A DNA stretch of 64,000 nt from CAYLLT01 sp964384465. GTDB taxonomy: Bacteria; Planctomycetota; Phycisphaerae; UBA1845; PWPN01. This document shows, in pieces, positions 1-7,610 of this stretch (the stretch's first letter is position 1; each line of letters begins with the position of its first letter). The translations under genes were made by a program, and so were the position numbers. Under the pieces are notes generated by a model, which saw only the letters and a list, made by a program, of their open reading frames with translations, did not search any database and was not told the DNA's origin. The stretch spans positions 1 to 64,000 of the forward strand of contig CAYLLT010000006.1 of NCBI GenBank assembly GCA_964384465.1, read 5' to 3'.

Positions 1-110
1 AATATACTCTATCAATCTCAACCTGTCAAGGAGACTTTCACCACGGGCTGTTAGGGGACTATTCTCGGATGCGAAGCACAGTTCGCCCTTGGGTGATCGA
101 TGCGGATCCC

Positions 111-135
111 GTGGGTTCGAATCCCACCCACTCCG
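111..135 (+). tRNA. 3' end of a tRNA-like gene (T arm and acceptor strand)
   Basis: A canonical T arm is visible: stem gtggg, loop ttcgaat, stem cccac at 111-127. It is followed by a seven-base acceptor strand (ccactcc) and a discriminator-like G at 135. CCA is not encoded. The matching 5' strand (ggagtgg) and D and anticodon arms cannot be found in bases 1-110. This is therefore either a displaced tRNA 3' end, as left at integrative-element attachment sites, or the tail of a longer RNA (tmRNA-like) starting before the window. The CTCC acceptor with G73 resembles tRNA-Ser. Identity is uncertain. Confidence 0.4.
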
Positions 136-210
136 TCATTTGACTTTTGCGACTTTTGAGTCGATAATTATGTCGTTGCAGATCGACCGCCCGGCTATCA
201 ACCGGGCACA

Positions 211-244
211 AACGCCGCAGATCAATGCGGCGTTGTTGTTTTTA
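211..244 (+). terminator. Rho-independent terminator
   Basis: A perfect 9-bp stem (aacgccgca / tgcggcgtt) with a 6-base loop is followed by gttgttttta. It lies about 75 bases after the tRNA-like 3' end and would end that transcript. A second short hairpin (gcccgg/ccgggc) sits just upstream at about 189-207. Confidence 0.65.
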
Positions 245-387
245 GTGGACGACGTTTCCAGAGCAGAAGATGGCGCAGCTCAATTCGGCTTCGCGGTTGA
301 CACCAGAATCATGCAAATGTATCCTCTCGCACACAAGTGGGCGATCGGTTTGCCCTCAGACTCCCCTCACAATTGGAAACGAGAGCA

Positions 388-585
388 ATGGAAAAAATTA
401 AACGTTCGTACTTCATCCCCGCCAAGCTTTCGAAGGTCTTCGATGAGGAAGCCGTCAAGCAGGGCTTCGTCAAAGAGAAAGTGATCGCCGCCGCCGTGCT
501 CAACTTCATTGACGGCGACCCCAACTCGCGCAGCAAGATGTTCGATCGGCTCGACGGCTTTGTCCGAAGCAAGAAGGGCTCCTAA
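388..585 (+). CDS. Small ribbon-helix-helix-like protein
   Basis: This 65-residue protein starts at the ATG at 388, preceded by a purine-rich gagag; an upstream in-frame start at 337 would add 17 poorly conserved-looking residues. The sequence has a basic N-terminus (EKIKRSYFIP) followed by two predicted amphipathic helices (KLSKVFDEEAVKQGF, KEKVIAAAVLNFID). This is the pattern of CopG/Arc-type DNA-binding proteins that use a beta strand for operator contact. No toxin partner is adjacent. The tRNA-Gly gene and the Fic gene follow at some distance. DNA binding is inferred from shape only. Confidence 0.5.
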   Translation: MEKIKRSYFIPAKLSKVFDEEAVKQGFVKEKVIAAAVLNFIDGDPNSRSKMFDRLDGFVRSKKGS

Positions 586-822
586 GCCGGCCTCGCGTCG
601 CAACGGTTCGTGCACGCGTCTGGACATATTTCTATTCGACGCTCCTCACGCATCTCCGGAGTCGGCATGAGCCACTCGGCGATAATGCGACGGTACACCG
701 CACACGTCCATTCATTCTGATGCGGGAAGTTGCCCAGAAGCCGAAGTGGAGGCGGTCGCAAGTGCAGCGGAATCAGGCACTTCGTTCGACTCAGTTCAGG
801 AACTTGCACCGGCATGCAAAAA
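586..822. other. Spacer with no recognisable gene
   Basis: Short overlapping reading frames on both strands show no recognisable family and no ribosome binding site. Nothing beyond spacer DNA is visible here. Confidence 0.5.
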
Positions 823-894
823 GCGGGCGACCGGGTTCGAACCGGCAACATTCAGCTTGGAAGGCTGATGCTCTACCAATTGAGCTACGCCCGC
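823..894 (-). tRNA. tRNA-Gly (anticodon TCC)
   Basis: On the minus strand the 72-nt sequence folds as a full cloverleaf. It has acceptor gcgggcg/cgcccgc, a D arm with ttggtaga, an anticodon loop reading cttccaa (anticodon TCC), and a T arm ccggttcgaacccgg. CCA is not encoded. All invariant positions that can be checked are present. Confidence 0.95.
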
Positions 895-1067
895 AAGTCC
901 TTATCTTCAGGCTTGTTGCGTCATTGCCCTCTTTGCGCTCTGAGTGACCTAACGTCCAAGCCCGTCCCAGCACGTCCGGACATTGTCGCCGCCACTCTTG
1001 AAATCGTAATCCCTAATCCTGGGTCCTGCAAGCAGATGATAGCCCCTCCTTCGGGTCCGGGTGGCCG

Positions 1068-1161
1068 CTAAGAAAGCGGTTTTGCCAAGACCGTTGACTA
1101 AGAAAGAAAATGGCCGTATCTTTTCTTAGCAGGACCGACTAAGAAAGCAAGCTTTCTTAAG
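1068..1161. promoter_or_regulatory. Five-copy CTAAGAAAG repeat array upstream of the Fic gene
   Basis: The nonamer ctaagaaag occurs directly at 1068-1076, 1098-1106 and 1139-1147. It occurs inverted, with small changes, at 1120-1129 and 1152-1161. The last pair makes a perfect 9+2+9 palindrome at 1140-1159. The array ends 11 bases before the Fic start codon. Fic proteins of this class carry a C-terminal winged helix, so this looks like an operator bound by that domain or by another repressor. Its function is inferred. Confidence 0.6.
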
Positions 1162-1171
1162 GGACACCGCT

Positions 1172-2335
1172 ATGAAAGTCACGGGCACGTACATCAAGAT
1201 TCCGACGCCGGGCGAGTCGTTCGAGGCATTTTTGCCAAATCCACTGCCGCCCGCCCCCCCGCTCCAGCTTGAGGAACGGGACCACGATCTGATCGAGAAA
1301 GCCAACCGCGCCCTGGGCAGGCTGGACGGAGTGGCCATGCTCTTGCCCGACGTTTCGCTGTTCCTTTACTTCTACGTTCGCAAGGAGGCGGTGCTCTCTT
1401 CCCAGATCGAAGGCACGCAGTCTTCTTTCTCCGATCTGCTCATGCATGAGGAGAATCTGGTCCCCGGCGTGCCGTTGGACGATGTTCAGGAAGTCAGCAA
1501 CTACGTGGCCGCCATGAACCACGGCCTGAAACGGCTGCGGGCGGACAAATTCCCGTTATCACTTCGCCTCATCCGCGAAATGCACAAGGTGCTGCTGTCG
1601 AAGGGTCGGGGCAGTCACCAGACGCCGGGCGAGTTCCGGCGCAGTCAGAACTGGCTGGGCGGCACTCGACCGGGTAATGCGCGCTTCGTCCCACCGCCGC
1701 CCGACCGCGTTGTCGAGTGCATGGGCAACTTGGAGAGGTTCCTGCACGACCAGCCGCGAAGAACACCCACGCTGATCAAGGCAGCGCTGGCCCATGTGCA
1801 GTTCGAGACAATCCATCCTTTCCTCGATGGCAACGGCAGGCTTGGCAGGCTGCTTATCACGGTCATCCTTTGCGCTGAGGGCGCTCTTCAGCAGCCGCTG
1901 CTTTATCTGAGTCTGTTCTTCAAGCAGCACCGTCAGGAGTACTACGACCGTCTCCAAGCCGTGCGGATCCAAGGCGATTGGCTGAGCTGGCTGCGATTCT
2001 TTCTGGAAGGAGTCGAGGAAACCGCTCGTCAGGCCGCCGACACCGCCGGGCGTATCCTGAAGCTCTTCGACGTTGACCGCCGCAAGGTTGATGAGTCTGG
2101 GCGCGGGACCCGCTCCGCGCTTCGAGTGCATGACCAACTGCGGCGGCACCCCATGACGACAATTCCCAAAGCGGCCAAGCAGCTTCATTTGACTGCGCCG
2201 ACAGTACGCAGCGCGATCGAGTGCCTGGAGAGGCTCGGCATTGTCCGAGAAGTCACCGGCAAGCAGCGCGACCGGATCTATGTTTACCACAAATATGTTC
2301 AAATCCTGGACGAGGGCACGCAGCCAATCGGCTAG
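1172..2335 (+). CDS. Fic family protein (predicted AMP transferase) with C-terminal winged helix
   Basis: This 387-residue protein has the layout of class II Fic proteins. An N-terminal Fic_N region carries the inhibitory-helix motif S-x-x-x-E-G (S76-E80-G81). The core motif HPFLDGNGRLGR starts at His215, and a C-terminal winged-helix DNA-binding domain covers about residues 320-375 (TIPKAAKQLHLTAPTVRSAI). The family transfers AMP, or another nucleotide monophosphate, from NTP to a protein hydroxyl group; the inhibitory glutamate blocks ATP positioning until relieved. The catalytic His and the phosphate-binding residues are intact, so it should be active. The start follows an aaggg 8 bases upstream. 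The CTAAGAAAG array before it suggests autoregulation. It is isolated, with no antitoxin-like neighbour. Confidence 0.9.
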   Translation: MKVTGTYIKIPTPGESFEAFLPNPLPPAPPLQLEERDHDLIEKANRALGRLDGVAMLLPDVSLFLYFYVRKEAVLSSQIEGTQSSFSDLLMHEENLVPGVPLDDVQEVSNYVAAMNHGLKRLRADKFPLSLRLIREMHKVLLSKGRGSHQTPGEFRRSQNWLGGTRPGNARFVPPPPDRVVECMGNLERFLHDQPRRTPTLIKAALAHVQFETIHPFLDGNGRLGRLLITVILCAEGALQQPLLYLSLFFKQHRQEYYDRLQAVRIQGDWLSWLRFFLEGVEETARQAADTAGRILKLFDVDRRKVDESGRGTRSALRVHDQLRRHPMTTIPKAAKQLHLTAPTVRSAIECLERLGIVREVTGKQRDRIYVYHKYVQILDEGTQPIG

Positions 2336-2526
2336 CAACCCTTCATCTTAAGGAGAGCGAACGCGACTACGACCTCTGGATCGCAACGGAGTTTCATGGC
2401 GTACCAGTTGTAGCAGGACCGCTGATCGATGGCAAGGCGGCGGATCGGTCGTTTGCCAAAACGAGCTGAGACAAGTGAGACACGGTTTTTGGGCGGGGGT
2501 GATTTTTCTCTGGGAACAATCCCGTG

Positions 2527-4047
2527 TTAACGTTTCGCGGCATCGCGCACGGCCCGCCCCGCTGCCGCCAGATTCGCAAGCTGCATTTCGGAATACTTGC
2601 GCGAGAGAATCAGGCCGTTCGCTCCGGATTTCAGGGCGGCGGCCACGGCGGAGTAGGTGTCGTCAGGTGAGGCCTTGCGGCTGTTCTTTCCGGTCGGAAT
2701 ACCGATATCAATGCCCGGCAGCACCTTGCACTTGCCTTGCACGCCGGCGAGTGCACGCTGTGTTTCGCGAAAGACGTAGTCCGGCGAGAGCCCGGCGGTG
2801 GCCAGTTCATCCAGTCCAGCTTCGTCGCCGTAGTTCAATAGGTGGTTATTGAAGCGCAGCAACTCGTCTTTCGGCACGTCTCGGAAAACAGTGGATCCGA
2901 CGTTGCGGATGAAGTTTGCGTAGCGTTCACCTCCACAGTTGTTATAGACGACGACTTTCAGAAAGTCGGCCCTGCTCGCAAGGTCGGCGTAGCTGCGCGT
3001 GGCGCGGAAGATGGGATTGAACGAGTTGACGTGCTCGATGTGGAAGCCCATTTGCAGCCCCGGCCGCACGCGCTTTACGGCGGCGTTGACGTCGGCAAGG
3101 ACCTGATGCTTGGCGGCATCGAACAGCCGATCCCACGCGATGATCTCCGGCCACTCGACGAGCAGTCGCCAAAATTCGACGAAGTAGCCGTCACTCGGTC
3201 GCTGGTTTTGAAGCGCCGCCTGGACGAACTGGTCGAGTTTTTGGAAACCCTGCCGGGCGCGCTGGTAGTCGACGCCGCGTTCCTTTGCCGCCCGCTGATG
3301 ATGCTCGCAGAAGCATGTGACCCGTGACGACGCGATGCTCTGCGCGTGACTGGCCCCGAGCGCATTTAACAGCGGTCCATTACGCTCGTTGAAAAAGAGG
3401 ATGCCGTCGATGTCATAGGATGTGCACAGGTCCGTCGCCAGACCGGTCCAGAACGCACGGACATCGGGATGGCAAAGGCAAAGCGTGTTCGCTCTCCGGC
3501 CTTGCAGGTCCACTTCGGCGACTTCCTTCACGCCGGGCACATTCGAGCGGAACCCGTCTTCGATCGAGCAGAACACGCGCAGGCCGCGCTGCTTGGCGGC
3601 GGGCAGAACGGTGGCGACGATGTCGAGGTCCCCGTGGTCCGAAGCACGGGTCTGTTTCAAAACGGTGTCGCGATAAAACTCCGCATGGGGTATGGCGTAG
3701 TTGCCGCCGTGAAAGAAGCTCTCGTCCGACTCTTGCACGCCGTGGTCGGGAAACGGGTGCCCGGGGACCTGCCGCCCAGCAAGCCCGCGTCCGTAGCTAA
3801 AGGTGGTCAAGTAGATCGTATCGATGGCCCCGCGCTCTTGCAGGAGGTCGAGCACCTTCTGCGTGCCTTCGTCAACGAAGGAAACGGCGCCGATCTGTAT
3901 GCCAATGGTCTGGCGTTTGTCCCGTTGTTCCGCCGGTTGGGCAGCTTGAGAAATAGCCGAAGGCACGACGGCCGCCACCGCCAGTCCGGAGCTGGTCTCG
4001 ATGAACTGGCGACGTGTCATTGGGATTTCAGAGAGGTTGGGTTTCAT
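2527..4047 (-). CDS. Tat-exported glycosidase-like protein
   Basis: This 506-residue protein begins with a Tat signal (MTRRQFIETSS after a short extension, then an Ala-rich hydrophobic stretch), so it is exported folded. The start at 4047 follows ggaga at good spacing. The mature part looks like a TIM-barrel sugar-active protein: a strand near GIQIGAVSFVDEG, then GLRVFCSIEDG, DGILFFNERNG, and later GLQMGFHIEHVN. The pattern of acidic residues at strand ends is glycoside-hydrolase-like, but I cannot name the family. It lies 118 bases downstream of a Gfo/Idh/MocA gene on the same strand, probably as part of one carbohydrate-use operon. Confidence 0.55.
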   Translation of the reverse strand: MKPNLSEIPMTRRQFIETSSGLAVAAVVPSAISQAAQPAEQRDKRQTIGIQIGAVSFVDEGTQKVLDLLQERGAIDTIYLTTFSYGRGLAGRQVPGHPFPDHGVQESDESFFHGGNYAIPHAEFYRDTVLKQTRASDHGDLDIVATVLPAAKQRGLRVFCSIEDGFRSNVPGVKEVAEVDLQGRRANTLCLCHPDVRAFWTGLATDLCTSYDIDGILFFNERNGPLLNALGASHAQSIASSRVTCFCEHHQRAAKERGVDYQRARQGFQKLDQFVQAALQNQRPSDGYFVEFWRLLVEWPEIIAWDRLFDAAKHQVLADVNAAVKRVRPGLQMGFHIEHVNSFNPIFRATRSYADLASRADFLKVVVYNNCGGERYANFIRNVGSTVFRDVPKDELLRFNNHLLNYGDEAGLDELATAGLSPDYVFRETQRALAGVQGKCKVLPGIDIGIPTGKNSRKASPDDTYSAVAAALKSGANGLILSRKYSEMQLANLAAAGRAVRDAAKR

Positions 4048-4165
4048 CGCATTTCTCCGTATTTCGAAGTGTGGTTGGCCGTAGCCATTCGGCTTTTTGT
4101 TTGCAAAGTTGTTGAAAACTGATCCGTAAGCAGCATTACGGACGACTGTGCAAACCGTGTTGGGC

Positions 4166-5485
4166 CTAGAGCGTCCAACCTTGGCGATAGTGATGGCGAA
4201 GATACCGGTCGGCCTGCGGAGCGTTGACGGCCTTCAGAGCTTTGGAGTCCCACTCCAGGTTTTGGCCGCAGCGGTATGACACGTTACCCAGCAGCACGGC
4301 CTCAGTCAGGGCGCCCGCGTAGTCGAAGTTGCAGGTGGTGACGCGGCCGGTCTTGCAGGCCTCGATCCACTCACGGTGATGGCCGACGGAGTCGGGAATC
4401 GACTTGGGCGGCGGGGTGAAGCCATCGAAGTCCTTCGCGGGCAGCAGTATGTGGCCCTCGTAATTCGCCAGGAGCATCCCCTTGGAGCCTACGAATAATA
4501 CGCCGGCACCCCAATACGTCGTCTTGGGCGTATCTTGAGGAATTTTCCCTTCGGCGAACTGCGGTGGGCGCTGGTCCCCGTTGTACCAGGTCAACTTCAC
4601 CGGCGGGAGCGTTCCGCGGGCAGCGTATTCGTAACGTACTGTCAACCACGACGGGCACCTTTCCGGGTGGACCGGCGGGCCCTCGGCGGCGACTGTTGTG
4701 GGAACGCGGAGATCCAGAGCCCAGAACGGTAGATCCATATAGTGGCAGGCCATGTCTCCCAAAGTTCCGCCGCCGAAATCCCACCAGCCGCGCCAATGGA
4801 ACGGGATGTAGTCGGGATGATAGGGTCGGACCGGGGCGGGACCTAACCATAGATCGTAATGCAGGCCTTCGGGGACCGGCGGCGTGTCCTTGGGCCGGTC
4901 GCCGGGACTTATGCCGCCACCCACCCATACATGCACCTCACCGACCGGGCCGATGGCCCCGCTGCGGATGATCTCGACCACCCGGCGGTAGTTGCTCCCG
5001 GCGTGGATCTGCGTGCCCATCTGGGTGACGCGTTTGTATTTCTTAGCCGCCTCGCGGACCGCGCGACATTCGTCCACGGTATGAGTCAGCGGCTTCTCGC
5101 AGTAGACGTGCTTGCCGGCCTTGAGGGCCAGCATCGAGGCCGGCGCGTGGTTGTGATCCGGTGTTGCGACCACGACCGCGTCGATGTCGTTCTGATCGAG
5201 TAACTTGCGGTAATCGACGAGGAAGCGGGCCTTGGGGAAACGCTCGCGCATTTTGCCGGCGAGCTTCTCATCCACGTCGCAGAGGGCCACGATCTCAGCC
5301 CCTCCGGCTTCGACGATCTGGTTGATGTTGTAGGCGCCCTGCGCCTCGACGCCGACCACGCCCACATGCAGACGCTCGCCGGCCGGCTGACTTTGAGCGA
5401 AGGTCCGCGAACCGGCCACCCAGAACCCGGCGGTGATCTGTGCGGAAGCTTTTAGAATGTCCCGCCGCGATTTCTTGTTCGACAT
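4166..5485 (-). CDS. Tat-exported Gfo/Idh/MocA family oxidoreductase
   Basis: This 439-residue protein has a Tat signal (KKSRRDILKAS) and an N-terminal Rossmann fold (VGVVGVEAQGAYN, ending a strand at VALCDVDE). It carries the family EKP motif (VYCEKPLTHTVDEC), with a C-terminal beta-sheet substrate domain that includes HWRGWWDFGGGTLGD. The family performs NAD(P)-dependent oxidation, reduction or hydrolysis of sugars. The glycine-rich loop is not a perfect GxGxxG. I place the start at ATG 5485: an upstream in-frame GTG (5494) overlaps the agagg ribosome binding site. It lies just downstream of the DUF1080/ThuA gene. Planctomycetes carry many Tat-exported relatives of this kind. Confidence 0.85.
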   Translation of the reverse strand: MSNKKSRRDILKASAQITAGFWVAGSRTFAQSQPAGERLHVGVVGVEAQGAYNINQIVEAGGAEIVALCDVDEKLAGKMRERFPKARFLVDYRKLLDQNDIDAVVVATPDHNHAPASMLALKAGKHVYCEKPLTHTVDECRAVREAAKKYKRVTQMGTQIHAGSNYRRVVEIIRSGAIGPVGEVHVWVGGGISPGDRPKDTPPVPEGLHYDLWLGPAPVRPYHPDYIPFHWRGWWDFGGGTLGDMACHYMDLPFWALDLRVPTTVAAEGPPVHPERCPSWLTVRYEYAARGTLPPVKLTWYNGDQRPPQFAEGKIPQDTPKTTYWGAGVLFVGSKGMLLANYEGHILLPAKDFDGFTPPPKSIPDSVGHHREWIEACKTGRVTTCNFDYAGALTEAVLLGNVSYRCGQNLEWDSKALKAVNAPQADRYLRHHYRQGWTL

Positions 5486-5524
5486 GAATGACACCTCTTT
5501 TGTTTCAATCAGTCAGTGTGGATA

Positions 5525-7054
5525 TCAGGGTTTTGGCGTCGCGTCGGCGGGCAGATCGCCGAGCACGAACTGAATGCCGTCGAGGTAAAATGCCATGATC
5601 GCCGGGTTCTGGAAGATTGCTTCTTCGTGGCCGAGCGAGCTGTAGAACACACGTCCCTTCCCGGCGGTGTGCACCCAGGCGACCGCGAAGTCGCCGTCGG
5701 TGCGGCGGATGCCCTTCTTGGTCAGATCGATTTTGGTTGTGTCGATGTTCAGCAGTACCCGGTCGAGCTTGCGCGAATAGGGATCGCGGAACTGGTAGAT
5801 CTCGTCATTGATGGTGAAGCTTTTGCCGTCGAAGACCTTGCACAGCGCGTTCTCCGGGTCGTCGATCTTGATAGTCACCTTTTCGTGCCACGGGTGGCCG
5901 TCAAAGTAACCGCCAATGAGTCGGCCAAACTCCGGCCAGTCGTACTGCGAGTCGGATGCCGAGTGGTAACCTAAGATTCCCTTGCCCTCCTCGACGAAGT
6001 GCAAGATGTTCTTGCGCCGCACGTCGGCGACGGTCTTGGCCTTGTCCTCATCCTCCTTCGACATCTTCGCGAATGTGTCCTTGTTGGGCAGGAGCCAGTC
6101 GCCGGTCGTGTTGTTGAATACGATGGCGTCGAATCCCTTGAGGCGATCGGCGTCGAAAACGGCCGGATCGTCAGCGGCCTCGCACTCAAAGGCACCGGTG
6201 GCTTGGCCGAGGGCTTTCATAGCACGGGACCCCAGCGGGATCGACGAGTGCACAAAGCCCGTGGCGCGGTTATAGACAAGGACCTTGCGTGGCTGCTGCG
6301 GCTTGACGCGGGCTTCCTTCGGCAGGGCGGCGATCATCTTGTCGACCTGATCGGCGGCGAGGAGCTCCTTGATATAGATATTGCGGAACTGGAGATGGCT
6401 GCCGTGGTTCTGCAACTCGATTTGACCGGTGGGAAAGATGGGCTGCTTGCGATCCCAGTAGTTTTCGAGCACGACGTTGTCGACCACGCGTTTTCCGTTG
6501 AGCCAGACGGAGACCTTGTCGTCGATCATGCGGATTCGGAAGCTGTTCCACTGGCCGATGGGGTTGTCCGCTACGAGCAGCGGTTTGCTGGGGCCTTTCT
6601 GGTTGTTGTAGAGCCCGCCGGAGCCCTCGGGTGCCTTAGCGGGGTCCCAGATCTGAACCTGAGGCGAGCCGCGGAGATAAATCCCACTGTCGCCGCCGGC
6701 CTCAATCTTCCAGTCGACTAACATCTCGAAGTCGGCGTAGTCCTTGGCCGTGCAGATGCTGTCGCCTTTGCCGTCGAAGCCCAGGATGCCGGTCTCGACG
6801 CTCCAGTGAGCGCGCATGCTGTCGTCGGCCTTCTTCTGGACTTCCGCCAGTTTCTCCTTGGACATCTTGGCCCGCTGGATAGGGTCTGTGACGAGGCCCT
6901 TCCAGCCGGTGAGGTCCTTGCCGTTGAACAGGCTGGTGAAGCCGTTAGGCGGTGCGTTCAAGGCCGGCCCTTCAGCGGCACACAGGCGTGCGGGCCTTAT
7001 GAGCTGGGCGGCCAAAAAGAGCAATGAAACGACGATCGCACGGATACCCTGCAT
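5525..7054 (-). CDS. Secreted DUF1080 (3-keto-disaccharide hydrolase-like) and ThuA-like two-domain protein
   Basis: This 509-residue protein has a Sec signal peptide. The first domain, about residues 35-235, is a concanavalin-like DUF1080 fold starting at GFTSLFNGKDLTGWKG and including WKIEAGGDSGIYLRGS and GQIELQNHGSHLQFRNI. The second, about residues 255-500, is ThuA-like (GFVHSSIPLGSRAM, GILGYHSASDSQ, GRVFYSSLGHEEA). DUF1080 proteins cleave 3-keto sugars made by Gfo/Idh/MocA enzymes, and ThuA relatives occur in trehalose/3-keto sugar use. Such an enzyme lies directly downstream, so the pair fits an oxidise-then-cleave route. The start at 7054 is chosen because ggaga precedes it; an upstream GTG at 7084 lacks one. 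Confidence 0.85.
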   Translation of the reverse strand: MQGIRAIVVSLLFLAAQLIRPARLCAAEGPALNAPPNGFTSLFNGKDLTGWKGLVTDPIQRAKMSKEKLAEVQKKADDSMRAHWSVETGILGFDGKGDSICTAKDYADFEMLVDWKIEAGGDSGIYLRGSPQVQIWDPAKAPEGSGGLYNNQKGPSKPLLVADNPIGQWNSFRIRMIDDKVSVWLNGKRVVDNVVLENYWDRKQPIFPTGQIELQNHGSHLQFRNIYIKELLAADQVDKMIAALPKEARVKPQQPRKVLVYNRATGFVHSSIPLGSRAMKALGQATGAFECEAADDPAVFDADRLKGFDAIVFNNTTGDWLLPNKDTFAKMSKEDEDKAKTVADVRRKNILHFVEEGKGILGYHSASDSQYDWPEFGRLIGGYFDGHPWHEKVTIKIDDPENALCKVFDGKSFTINDEIYQFRDPYSRKLDRVLLNIDTTKIDLTKKGIRRTDGDFAVAWVHTAGKGRVFYSSLGHEEAIFQNPAIMAFYLDGIQFVLGDLPADATPKP

Positions 7055-7189
7055 GGCAATTTTTCTCCGATACGTTATGGACACGTTGCTACGAAGGGGA
7101 GGAGTTTAGCATCAGGGAGGACCGGTCTCAAGAAACGCTGTCGGGACCCGTCGTCCGATCGCGCAATGCGAAAAGCTTCTTTTTCTCTG

Positions 7190-7262
7190 CATCTTTCGCG
7201 GTCGGAGGATGAAGGGTAGTCCTGCTGCCAGCAACAGCGACGCGAACGGTTCGGGTATCGGT
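7190..7262 (-). pseudogene. PEP-CTERM-like stretch (possible relic)
   Basis: On the minus strand one frame reads PEPFASLLLAAGLPFILRPR. This resembles a PEP-CTERM exosortase signal: a PEP box, a hydrophobic helix and a basic tail. The frame continues about 25 residues beyond the basic cluster and has no start, so it cannot be an intact sorting signal. It lies just beyond the end of another minus-strand relic. It could be a coincidence of a GC-rich frame. Confidence 0.25.
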
Positions 7263-7319
7263 GGGCAAAGACGCCGGCGCAAAGCGGTCCTATCATCCGT
7301 AATTTGAGAGTCAATTGCA

Positions 7320-7610
7320 TCAGTTCGCATCCTTAAAATCAGGGAAGGCCCACCAGCGTGGCCCCTTGTTCCATAAATCCCAGGGTTTAAGCTGGCGTTC
7401 CAATCGCACTTTGACCTGTGCATCCTTGGTTTTTCCGATCATGCCTTTTAAGAAAACGAACTGTCCGGGCCGTTCCTTATCGAGATATTCGCCGGCCGGA
7501 GCCCGATACTCTCCATCTTTCTTCTTAATATGCCAGCGGACAGCTAACGTAACAGCAACCTGGGAGGAACCATTCGATGACTCTGTCAGTTCGATCGTGG
7601 ACTCGGATGT
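7320..7610 (-). pseudogene. C-terminal fragment of an unidentified protein
   Basis: On the minus strand an open frame without a start codon ends at the stop at 7320-7322. It reads like real protein: HIKKKDGEYRAPAGEYLDKE, then FVFLKGMIGKTKDAQVKVRL, then LKPWDLWNKGPRWWAFPDF near the end. Residue composition and the tryptophan-rich tail look unlike random antisense frames. Its upstream part runs under the start of the divergent glycosidase gene at 7577, where it degrades into Arg/Ser-rich sequence. This suggests a truncated older gene whose N-terminal part was replaced. I do not recognise the family. Confidence 0.35.

Noticed and set aside
1..135. Complete tRNA-Ser or tmRNA
   Set aside because: No matching 5' acceptor strand, D arm or tag frame is visible in the window, so only the 3' end is annotated.
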